6,060 nt of DNA from an uncultured Eubacterium sp. (GTDB lineage Bacteria > Bacillota > Clostridia > Peptostreptococcales > Anaerovoracaceae). The position numbers and the translations under genes were made by a program. The stretch covers positions 1 through 6,060 of the forward strand of contig UQNP01000110.1 in the NCBI GenBank assembly GCA_900542385.1. Direction: 5' to 3'. How positions within the stretch are numbered: position 1 is the first letter of the stretch; each line of letters begins with the position of its first letter. A model generated the notes under the pieces. That model was given only the letters and a program-made list of their open reading frames with translations, did no database searches and had not been told where the DNA came from. Shown here one piece after another: positions 1 to 4,958 of the stretch.

Positions 1-1020
1 AAAGACGCAGAACTCGGTTTCGGAAGAATATTTACAGACTATATGATTTTAGCTGACTATACACCTGAAGAAGGCTGGCATGATGCAAGAATAGTTCCTT
101 ACGGACCTCTTTGTCTCGATCCGGCCGCAGTCGTTTTCCACTATGCTCAGGAAATGTTCGAAGGACTCAAAGCCTACAAGACATCCGAAGGCAAAGTGCA
201 GCTTTTCAGACCTGACATGAACGCCAAGAGAACAAACAGGACAAACGACAGACTCTGTATCCCTCAGATGGACGAAGAGCTCTATGTGGAAGCCATCAAA
301 GCTCTCGTAAAGGTGGACGCTGACTGGATACCTCAAAAGGAAGGCACTGCACTTTACATAAGACCGTTCATCATAGCCGACGAACCGTTTTTAGGCGTTC
401 GCCGTTCAAATCACTATAAATTCATAATAATACTCAGTCCTGTAGGCCCTTATTATGAAGGCGGTCTCACTCCTACTAAAATCTACGTTGAAGATAAATA
501 CGTGCGCGCTACCGACGGCGGTACAGGCGAAGCTAAATGCGGCGGCAACTACGCCGCAAGCCTCAAAGCTCAGGAAGAGGCTCACGCAAAAGGCTACGAA
601 CAGATCTTATGGCTGGACGGCGTACACAGAAAATACGTTGAAGAGATAGGTACTTCCAACGCATTCTTCGTAATAGGCGATGAGATCATCACAGCACCTC
701 TCGACGGCACTATCCTGCCGGGAATAACGAGAGACTCGGTTATCGCGCTCCTCAAGAAAAAGGGCATGAACATAGTTGAACGCAGACTCGCTATAGACGA
801 AGTAGTAGAAGCATACAAGAACGGACAGTTCAAGGAAATGTTCGCATCAGGCACCGCTGCCGTTATCTCTCCCGTAGGCGAGCTTTGCTACAAAGGCGAA
901 AGCATGGTGATAAACGGAGGCGGCATAGGCCCTATCGCTCAGGATCTTTACGATACTCTCTACGGTATACAGACAGGAAAAGTTGCCGATGAGACGGGAT
1001 GGACCGTGGCAGTGGAATAG
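1..1020 (+). CDS. ilvE: Branched-chain amino acid aminotransferase, 5' end outside window
   Basis: PLP-dependent fold-type IV transaminase that interconverts leucine, isoleucine and valine with their 2-oxo acids, using 2-oxoglutarate/glutamate, in the cytoplasm. The reading frame is open from base 1, where it gives KDAELGFGRIFTDYM; this matches the start of the family's conserved core, so the ATG at 43 is internal and the true start lies a short way upstream. Family landmarks in order are FHYAQEMFEGLKAY (codons 151-192), RPFI, the PLP lysine in EAKCGGNYA (Lys codon 535-537), EEIGTSNAFFV (codons 643-675), LPGITRDS (codons 715-738) and EMFASGTAAVISPVGEL near the end. The C-terminus GWTVAVE is complete, with a TAG stop. 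The type is the large, eukaryote-like BCAT group rather than the shorter E. coli IlvE form. A stem-loop terminator follows about 30 bases after the stop. Function is confident; substrate preference among branched-chain acids is inferred from family. Confidence 0.95.
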   Translation, partial: KDAELGFGRIFTDYMILADYTPEEGWHDARIVPYGPLCLDPAAVVFHYAQEMFEGLKAYKTSEGKVQLFRPDMNAKRTNRTNDRLCIPQMDEELYVEAIKALVKVDADWIPQKEGTALYIRPFIIADEPFLGVRRSNHYKFIIILSPVGPYYEGGLTPTKIYVEDKYVRATDGGTGEAKCGGNYAASLKAQEEAHAKGYEQILWLDGVHRKYVEEIGTSNAFFVIGDEIITAPLDGTILPGITRDSVIALLKKKGMNIVERRLAIDEVVEAYKNGQFKEMFASGTAAVISPVGELCYKGESMVINGGGIGPIAQDLYDTLYGIQTGKVADETGWTVAVE

Positions 1021-1049
1021 TTTTCACTGTACGATAATACGAATAGAGT

Positions 1050-1091
1050 AAAAATGTGCACCGACGGCGAAAACCGACGGTGCACATTTTT
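1050..1091. terminator. Bidirectional rho-independent terminator between convergent units
   Basis: Arms AAAAATGTGCACCG (1050-1063) and CGGTGCACATTTTT (1078-1091) are perfect inverses of 14 bp. An A-A mismatch and an extra 3-bp CGG/CCG stem follow inside, leaving a six-base loop. The arms end in A-runs and T-runs, so each strand shows a GC-containing stem followed by a U tract. It lies 29 bases after the aminotransferase stop and 13 bases after the permease stop on the other strand, so one hairpin can end both converging transcripts. Confidence 0.9.
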
Positions 1092-1104
1092 TATATACCT
1101 TTTT

Positions 1105-2340
1105 CTATCTCAACGCAGTTTTTCTGTATTTCATATAAACCACCGGCAGCAGCACGATCACAAGGATCACATACAGGAAAGGCAGCAGGTACGCAGCTCC
1201 GGTCATATGTCCAAACACGCTGTATATTGAAAATTCATCGATCACTGTATATATCTGAAGCATTTTATCCGGAAACAATCCCAGGTTCTTGCCAATCACA
1301 GCCGGTACGGTATCCGGCAGATACAGCGGCAGGAACAACGTAACAAACGGGATCACAACGGATACCACCGCAGATCTGCTCATTACCGACACAAACATAG
1401 TAAACATCGCAATGAAGAGAGAGCCTATGTATCCGCACGCCACGATGAGCGCATATGCCTGTGCAAAGGTAATGTTATACATGCTCTTCCAAAGTCCCCA
1501 GTGACTCTGTATCGCACAGTTTCCTCCTCCTGCTCCCAGACAGCCCAGTATTACACCTGTATATACGGCAACGACAGCGGCATAGATGACAGTTATGACC
1601 AGCAGGCCTGCCCATATCTTTGATCTTACGGCTTTACCTCGCCCGTACCTGGCCGCAAAGAACACCGAATCAGCTTTAAGCGAATACTCGGACGGAAATA
1701 TCCCCGACACCAGGAAGATGAGGACAAATGCCATCAATACAAGGAGCATAGGCGAAGATTCTATTGCCATCTTCCATCCCGAAGCATATTCGTAGTAAAC
1801 AGGCGTATCAAATTCATCGTATGAAGATTTCAGGTATTCCTTTTCGCCGTCGGAATAAAGCGCTGCTCCTGTTCCTTCATCAAGCCATTCCTCAAGGGAA
1901 TCAGTCCTGTTTTCATAAAATTTTTCCGCATCAGCCGGCTCAAGAGAATCAGCCCTGTAATAATCGTATTCGCCAAAGCCGCAGAAAGATACGGTGAGCA
2001 GATCCCTTATATCCGATATCCCCTGTCCGCGGGCGAAGGCTATATCCTGCTGAGTTATATCAGAAGAATTGTATTCAGGAGAAGAGGTAATATCGTTACG
2101 TTCCCCGATCACCTCCGCCAGCCGCTCTTCGGTAAGCATTCCTGCTTCGCCTTCCTTCAGCTCTTTAAGCTGCCTTGCCGCAGTTATCCCTTTGTGAGTT
2201 TCTCCCTCCTGATCCACATACCAAAGATCAGGGCTTCTCAGAGTATTGAAACATATCACAGCCAGCAGCACAGCAAGAACGATCAGCGCTATCCTGCTGC
2301 TTATCTTAGAAAAAATCTTTTTTATCTCAAATCGTATCAT
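1105..2340 (-). CDS. ABC-2-type transporter permease with large extracytoplasmic domain
   Basis: Membrane subunit of the ABC transporter whose ATPase is encoded just upstream. The chosen start (ATG 2338-2340) gives 411 residues, MIRFEIKKIF onward. It is preferred over the in-frame ATGs at 2346 and 2364 because a GAGGGGG Shine-Dalgarno site ends six bases before it. This makes a 14-nt overlap with the ATPase gene, suggesting translational coupling. Visible architecture: a short cytoplasmic N-terminus, TM1 at about 17-34, a hydrophilic domain of about 160 residues (35-195) rich in acidic residues and tyrosine, then five hydrophobic segments near 197-215, 242-266, 292-318, 323-343 and 382-403, ending in a basic tail (KYRKTALR). 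One long outside domain after TM1 followed by a helical bundle is typical of ABC-2-like exporters and bacteriocin/immunity-type permeases. The operon position matches B. subtilis yxlG. The substrate cannot be read from the sequence. The gene ends at the shared bidirectional terminator. Confidence 0.85.
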   Translation of the reverse strand: MIRFEIKKIFSKISSRIALIVLAVLLAVICFNTLRSPDLWYVDQEGETHKGITAARQLKELKEGEAGMLTEERLAEVIGERNDITSSPEYNSSDITQQDIAFARGQGISDIRDLLTVSFCGFGEYDYYRADSLEPADAEKFYENRTDSLEEWLDEGTGAALYSDGEKEYLKSSYDEFDTPVYYEYASGWKMAIESSPMLLVLMAFVLIFLVSGIFPSEYSLKADSVFFAARYGRGKAVRSKIWAGLLVITVIYAAVVAVYTGVILGCLGAGGGNCAIQSHWGLWKSMYNITFAQAYALIVACGYIGSLFIAMFTMFVSVMSRSAVVSVVIPFVTLFLPLYLPDTVPAVIGKNLGLFPDKMLQIYTVIDEFSIYSVFGHMTGAAYLLPFLYVILVIVLLPVVYMKYRKTALR

Positions 2341-2869
2341 CGTCATCCCCCTCGTTTTTCCCAAAGTAGTACAGGAACACGTCCTCCAGATTCAGTCCGT
2401 CTTCCTCCGCATTGCCGCAAGGCCTGTTTTCGGACAGTATACGCAGGCGCGCATCCGGACCTGCGCTTCTCATGTTTACAACTTTATAATGTCTCATATA
2501 TTCGCTCACCTGATGTTCAGGCACAGTGACATACCATACCCTCTGATCCACTTCGGAAAGTATTTCGTTCACGCTTCCGGAGTGGATTATCCTGCCGCTT
2601 CCCATGATCATTATTTTCCCTGCGATATATTCCACATCGGACACTATATGAGTGGAAAGGAGCACGATCCTTTCTTTCCCCAGCTCGCTTATCAGATTTC
2701 TGAAACGTATCCTCTCCTTCGGATCGAGTCCTGCCGTAGGCTCATCGAGCACAAGGATCTCCGGATCGTTGAGCACCGCCTGCGCAATACCCGCTCTGCG
2801 TTTCATCCCTCCCGACAGCTTTTTCATCTTGCGATACTGAAATTTTTCCATGCCTGTCATATGGAGCAT
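2327..2869 (-). CDS. ABC ATPase, C-terminal fragment (signature, Walker B, H-loop)
   Basis: Frame of 180 residues from the first ATG at 2869; homology clearly extends a few codons further upstream (AVDRM), so this ATG is probably not a natural start. Visible motifs are the signature LSGGM (18-22), Walker B ILVLDEP (38-44) with the catalytic glutamate, D-loop AGLD (46-49) and switch histidine STH (72-74). A C-terminal domain of about 100 residues follows, ending in the acidic tail GDDDDTI. Its last 14 bases overlap the permease start. No good Shine-Dalgarno site precedes 2869. Its expression would depend on repair of the frame or on weak reinitiation. Confidence 0.8.
   Translation of the reverse strand: MLHMTGMEKFQYRKMKKLSGGMKRRAGIAQAVLNDPEILVLDEPTAGLDPKERIRFRNLISELGKERIVLLSTHIVSDVEYIAGKIMIMGSGRIIHSGSVNEILSEVDQRVWYVTVPEHQVSEYMRHYKVVNMRSAGPDARLRILSENRPCGNAEEDGLNLEDVFLYYFGKNEGDDDDTI
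2347..2353 (-). promoter_or_regulatory. Ribosome binding site deciding the permease start
   Basis: The minus strand reads GAGGGGG six bases before the ATG at 2340. For the ATG at 2346 the spacing would be zero, and for the ATG at 2364 the motif would lie inside the gene. It therefore fixes the 411-residue form. The site lies within the last codons of the ATPase. Confidence 0.7.
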
Positions 2870-2874
2870 CCTGT

Positions 2875-3213
2875 CTACCGCCCTGATGCGGCTGCCGTAG
2901 GTATACCTTTTATGGACGCTATATATTTAAGATAATCCCTCACTGTAAAATCAGGATAGTATCCGAAATCCTGAGGAAGATATCCCAGAAGCTTCCTGTA
3001 GTCGCCGCCCATCTCAAAAATATCGTGCCCGCTGCACGTTATTTTCCCCGACGTGGGCTTGAGCAGCGTGCATATCATCCTCATCATAGTAGTTTTTCCT
3101 GCTCCATTGACTCCAAGCAGTCCATAAACTCCGTTCTTCATATCAAAACTGACATCATCAACAGCTCTGACGCTTCCAAATTGTTTTGTCAGCCCTTCAA
3201 GTCTCAATTCCAT
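2875..3213 (-). CDS. ABC ATPase, N-terminal fragment (Walker A and Q-loop)
   Basis: A 112-residue frame starting at ATG 3211-3213, with GAGAGG nine bases upstream and the stop of the membrane-protein gene 15 bases before it. It contains the N-terminal beta strand (LRLEGLTKQFG), Walker A GVNGAGKTT (residues 34-42) and the Q-loop glutamine at 81 in LGYLPQDFGYYPDFT. That last motif is characteristic of the exporter ATPases found beside ABC-2-like permeases in Firmicutes. After KGIPTAAASGR the frame hits TAG, about 18 residues before the LSGG signature should begin. Alone it could bind nucleotide poorly and could not form a working ATP sandwich. Confidence 0.85.
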   Translation of the reverse strand: MELRLEGLTKQFGSVRAVDDVSFDMKNGVYGLLGVNGAGKTTMMRMICTLLKPTSGKITCSGHDIFEMGGDYRKLLGYLPQDFGYYPDFTVRDYLKYIASIKGIPTAAASGR

Positions 3214-3228
3214 ATCTCATTACCTCTC

Positions 3229-4002
3229 TTAATTCCACGCATTGTTTACCTCCCAAACGCTGTCGCATCTGATCACCGTCTTCCTGACAACATAGACGAA
3301 ATACGCCATCGCAAGCGCGCATATGCCCGCCCATACAGGCCCTGATATCTTGTCATATATGCCGCGGTCTATCACCACAACAAGCCAGAAACCCGTCCAC
3401 AGCAGCGACAGGAACACCGCCATATATTCCGATGACACGAATCTGCTGCACAGCATTCTCAGACATATACAGCATGTTACTATCATAGGCAGCATGAACT
3501 GCACCATCATTTCCTCCGCCTCTATCCGTGTCGTCGCAAACGCAAACACGGAAAACAGCGTCAGCAGTATTCCATCCGCAAAGGCGAATACCGTAAGCCT
3601 TGCAGAATACACCTGTCTCAGGGAATAATAAGCAGATCCTTCTATTTCCATGCTCATGCTTCCTCTGTTTTTCCAAAGTTCGGGCACTATCATTATCACC
3701 AGCAGCGGCGCTGCCGCTCCCATGGCGCGCTGCATCGTATATTCGCTTCCGGCACTGCACAGGCATACATAAAGTGCAGCAACTACGATAAGCTGAAGCA
3801 GCCACCATATCTTTCTTATAAATCTGCTCTGCTGGAAAATGAATTCCATATAGGAGGTCTTCCTCGCCTCTTCACCTGCAAAAAACGCTTCCCTGGACCT
3901 TTTGACCGTTTCTCTTATTTTCTCTTCATCGACCGCCGTCTCGTTCTTTTCAGCGTAGGCGTACAGCATCTCTTCTATTTTCCCTTTTTCTGATATTTTC
4001 AT
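3229..4002 (-). CDS. Six-helix membrane protein, putative sigma-factor regulator
   Basis: I do not recognise a named family with certainty. The 257-residue protein has a hydrophilic, highly charged N-terminal part (1-62; KIEEMLYAYAEKN, EEKIRETVKRSREAFF) followed by six hydrophobic segments near 65-83, 93-109, 134-157, 167-185, 191-211 and 219-240, and a short polar tail. There is no signal peptide and no zinc-binding HxxxCxxC motif of the classical ZAS anti-sigma domain. It is the second gene of the operon, starts inside the sigma gene stop (ATGA overlap) and has an excellent AGGAGG site (4010-4015) seven bases before the ATG, so its synthesis is probably coupled to the sigma factor. The place in the operon equals that of yxlCDE in the B. 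subtilis sigY operon, where small membrane proteins restrain SigY. I infer an anti-sigma or sensor role with the N-terminal tail in the cytoplasm. The alternative is an accessory subunit of the ABC transporter. Confidence 0.8.
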   Translation of the reverse strand: MKISEKGKIEEMLYAYAEKNETAVDEEKIRETVKRSREAFFAGEEARKTSYMEFIFQQSRFIRKIWWLLQLIVVAALYVCLCSAGSEYTMQRAMGAAAPLLVIMIVPELWKNRGSMSMEIEGSAYYSLRQVYSARLTVFAFADGILLTLFSVFAFATTRIEAEEMMVQFMLPMIVTCCICLRMLCSRFVSSEYMAVFLSLLWTGFWLVVVIDRGIYDKISGPVWAGICALAMAYFVYVVRKTVIRCDSVWEVNNAWN

Positions 4003-4538
4003 AGCACATCCTCCTCACTCATAATCTTAGCAAGCTCTTCCTTGCCCCGCCGCAGCCTATACTTCACAAGCGAAAGTCCTATGCCGAGCATTCTCGCTAT
4101 ATCCTTTTCTTTCATATCCTGAAAGTAGAAAAGCATTATGACTTCTCTGAGTTCTTCCGAAATCGTGCTGAGAGCACGTTCAATATCTATCTTCAGATCG
4201 GTTTTGCCGCTTGTTTCCACGACCGGAGAAACAGAGTTCTCCATTATAATGCTTTCACGGGCAGACTCTTCGGCCGCACTTTTTCGATTAAAGTCAGCGC
4301 AGAGGTTTTTAGCTATCGTATAGAGAAAATTCAGCGCTTTGCCGCTGTGCCGATATCCGGACACCGCAGAAAAAAATCTTACAAAAGTCTCCTGGGTGAT
4401 GCTCTCAGCCTCGTCTTTTCGCATTATCCTGTACGCACAGTACTTCAGGATCATACCGTAATACTGCCGCACGAACGTCTCCATAGCATCCTCATCACCG
4501 TGTTTTATTCTTTTTATCAGGAAATAATCTTTATCCAA
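3999..4538 (-). CDS. ECF-type RNA polymerase sigma factor
   Basis: Sigma-70 family factor of the extracytoplasmic-function group, containing only regions 2 and 4. I chose the TTG at 4536-4538 (179 residues, MDKDYFLIKRIKHGDEDAM) because GGGAGG lies five bases upstream and family members begin at this point, just before the helix ending in GDEDAMETFVRQYY. An in-frame ATG at 4586 (195 residues) and one at 4643 have no good ribosome site. Region 2 spans about 15-90, with DEAESITQETFVRFF and the -10-binding helix NFLYTIAKNLCADFNRK (70-86). A variable acidic/serine-rich linker runs 88-118. Region 4 spans about 120-172, with the helix-turn-helix KEKDIARMLGIGLSLVKYRLRRGKEEL that contacts the -35 box. 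It heads the operon and presumably directs its transcription. The stop overlaps the next start by four bases (ATGA). Confidence 0.9.
   Translation of the reverse strand: MDKDYFLIKRIKHGDEDAMETFVRQYYGMILKYCAYRIMRKDEAESITQETFVRFFSAVSGYRHSGKALNFLYTIAKNLCADFNRKSAAEESARESIIMENSVSPVVETSGKTDLKIDIERALSTISEELREVIMLFYFQDMKEKDIARMLGIGLSLVKYRLRRGKEELAKIMSEEDVL
4010..4015 (-). promoter_or_regulatory. Strong ribosome binding site of the membrane-protein gene
   Basis: A perfect AGGAGG on the minus strand lies seven bases before the ATG at 4002, inside the last codons of the sigma gene. With the ATGA stop/start overlap it implies efficient, coupled translation, which would keep the putative regulator at or above the level of the sigma factor. 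Confidence 0.75.
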
Positions 4539-4543
4539 TACTG

Positions 4544-4549
4544 CCTCCC
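4544..4549 (-). promoter_or_regulatory. Ribosome binding site supporting a TTG start for the sigma gene
   Basis: The minus strand reads GGGAGG, then five bases, then TTG at 4538. No comparable purine run lies before the ATG at 4586, where the preceding bases are CTCATTCGGG. The motif is the main reason for choosing the shorter protein. Confidence 0.6.
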
Positions 4550-4655
4550 GGATCTCATCGAAAGTACTTTCTAATATATTTAACATCCCGAATGAGCAAA
4601 AAGATAGTGGAAAGCGAAAATTTTTAAAATAACCTGTATCCATGTTTTACCGACC

Positions 4656-4689
4656 GAGTTCATATCAATTCGCGAGTTGATATAAACTC
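4656..4689. repeat. Tandem pair of 16-bp palindromes forming a 34-bp dyad
   Basis: Copy 1 is GAGTTCATATCAATTC (4656-4671) and copy 2 is GAGTTGATATAAACTC (4674-4689), separated by GC. Each copy is a near-perfect palindrome with the form GARTTNATATNAAYTC. The two copies are also inverted relative to each other around the central TCGCGA, so the whole 34 bp is one dyad with only two mismatched pairs. Two palindromes with centres 18 bp apart are what a pair of dimeric regulators binding cooperatively would need. The site lies about 118 bases upstream of the sigma TTG start and about 270 bases before the CoA-transferase. Read as RNA it would form a long hairpin instead. Confidence 0.65.
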
Positions 4690-4749
4690 ATGCTTTGGCC
4701 GATCTTCCCTATCCCCGGTTTTGATCGGCTTTCCCACTTCTCAAGCATG
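4689..4749. repeat. Nested inverted repeats next to the tandem palindromes
   Basis: Outer arms are CATGCTT (4689-4695) and AAGCATG (4743-4749). Inner arms are GCCGATC (4698-4704) and GATCGGC (4723-4729), enclosing an 18-base loop that contains CCCTATCCCC. All arms are perfect 7-bp matches in the same nested order, so one folded structure is possible. The downstream side is followed by TTTCCC rather than a U tract, so it is a poor terminator in the plus direction. Function is unknown. Confidence 0.5.
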
Positions 4750-4910
4750 TTTCAGTGAATCTATTTCAACTCACAAAAATCAGCATTTACACTCTCCTTT
4801 ACCTCTTTACAACCAGTTATCATTGAAATTTCAACCTTCAGCATTTTTTCAAAATATTGGCACATATGTTGCGTATATATTTTGTCAACTGAACTTTTTA
4901 TTTGTACACC

Positions 4911-4923
4911 TGCTAAATATATT
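4911..4923 (+). promoter_or_regulatory. Candidate -10 region of the CoA-transferase gene
   Basis: TGCTAAATATATT offers a TATATT hexamer at 4918-4923, one base from consensus, and a weaker TGn-preceded TAAATA at 4914-4919. A TTGTCA (4882-4887) resembles a -35 box, but its spacing to either hexamer is too long. With 17-base spacing, TATATT would pair only with TTTTTA. The call is tentative and rests on position and AT-richness. Confidence 0.25.
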
Positions 4924-4924
4924 A

Positions 4925-4943
4925 TTGTTTTCGGACAAAACAA
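4925..4943 (+). promoter_or_regulatory. Short palindrome directly before the CoA-transferase ribosome site
   Basis: TTGTTTT (4925-4931) and AAAACAA (4937-4943) are perfect 7-bp inverses around CGGAC. The right arm ends one base before GAAAGGAG begins to matter for ribosome binding. It could be an operator at the transcription start or a weak AU-rich hairpin next to the Shine-Dalgarno site. Confidence 0.3.
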
Positions 4944-4951
4944 GAAAGGAG
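4944..4951 (+). promoter_or_regulatory. Ribosome binding site of the CoA-transferase
   Basis: GAAAGGAG ends seven bases before the ATG at 4959-4961. It fixes this ATG as the start, in agreement with the family N-terminus MKPLEGIKVVDFT. Confidence 0.75.
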
Positions 4952-4958
4952 TTATCCA

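Larger units (their letters stand above)
2327..3213 (-). pseudogene. ABC transporter ATP-binding protein gene, interrupted by one frameshift
   Basis: Cytoplasmic ATPase of the ABC exporter, split into two reading frames. Read across the break it would be about 294 residues, normal for this family, with Walker A, Q-loop, signature, Walker B, D-loop and H-loop in the usual order and each with its key residues. The first frame ends at TAG 2875-2877. The second frame is open only from base 2926 leftwards, because a TAA at 2927-2929 blocks it further upstream. The indel must therefore lie between about 2878 and 2926, most simply as one missing base at or near the GGG at 2881-2883. No ribosome binding site of note precedes the second half. 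No classic X-XXY-YYZ slippery heptamer sits at the junction, so programmed -1 frameshifting is not supported. Because everything else is intact, this is either a very recent lesion or a sequence error. The equivalent gene in B. subtilis is yxlF. Confidence 0.8.
4539..4958. other. Divergent intergenic region rich in dyad symmetries
   Basis: About 420 bases between the sigma operon (leftwards) and the CoA-transferase (rightwards). No open frame here has both a ribosome site and coding character. The sigma-proximal part, 4539-4655, would be 5' leader and promoter, and includes the alternative ATG at 4586. The middle, 4656-4749, is packed with inverted repeats. The distal part, 4750-4958, is AT-rich and should hold the CoA-transferase promoter. 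No convincing consensus -35/-10 pair was found for either gene. Confidence 0.6.

Noticed and set aside
49..336. Antisense open frames across the aminotransferase (also 594-854).
   Set aside because: They mirror a well-conserved ilvE-type gene and show no ribosome site or domain.
2878..2890. Programmed -1 ribosomal frameshifting in the ABC ATPase.
   Set aside because: The junction reads TCA GGG CGG TAG, with no A- or U-type slippery heptamer and no strong stem-loop or upstream Shine-Dalgarno stimulator seen. ABC ATPases of this family are not known to need recoding.
2246..2935. A 229-residue open frame on the plus strand, antisense to the ABC ATPase and the start of the permease.
   Set aside because: It has no ribosome site and no recognisable domain, its composition is odd (many His, Ser and Arg), and it lies opposite a clearly conserved ATPase. 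It is a codon-bias shadow.
4698..4735. The GCCGATC/GATCGGC hairpin as a rho-independent terminator on the plus strand.
   Set aside because: The stem is followed by TTTCCCACTTC without a U tract, the loop is long, and no plus-strand gene ends upstream of it.
4761..4943. A 60-residue frame on the minus strand in the intergenic region, and a 105-residue plus-strand frame running from 4721 into the CoA-transferase.
   Set aside because: Neither has a convincing ribosome site or a recognisable protein, and the second overlaps the CoA-transferase in another frame. The DNA is AT-rich non-coding.
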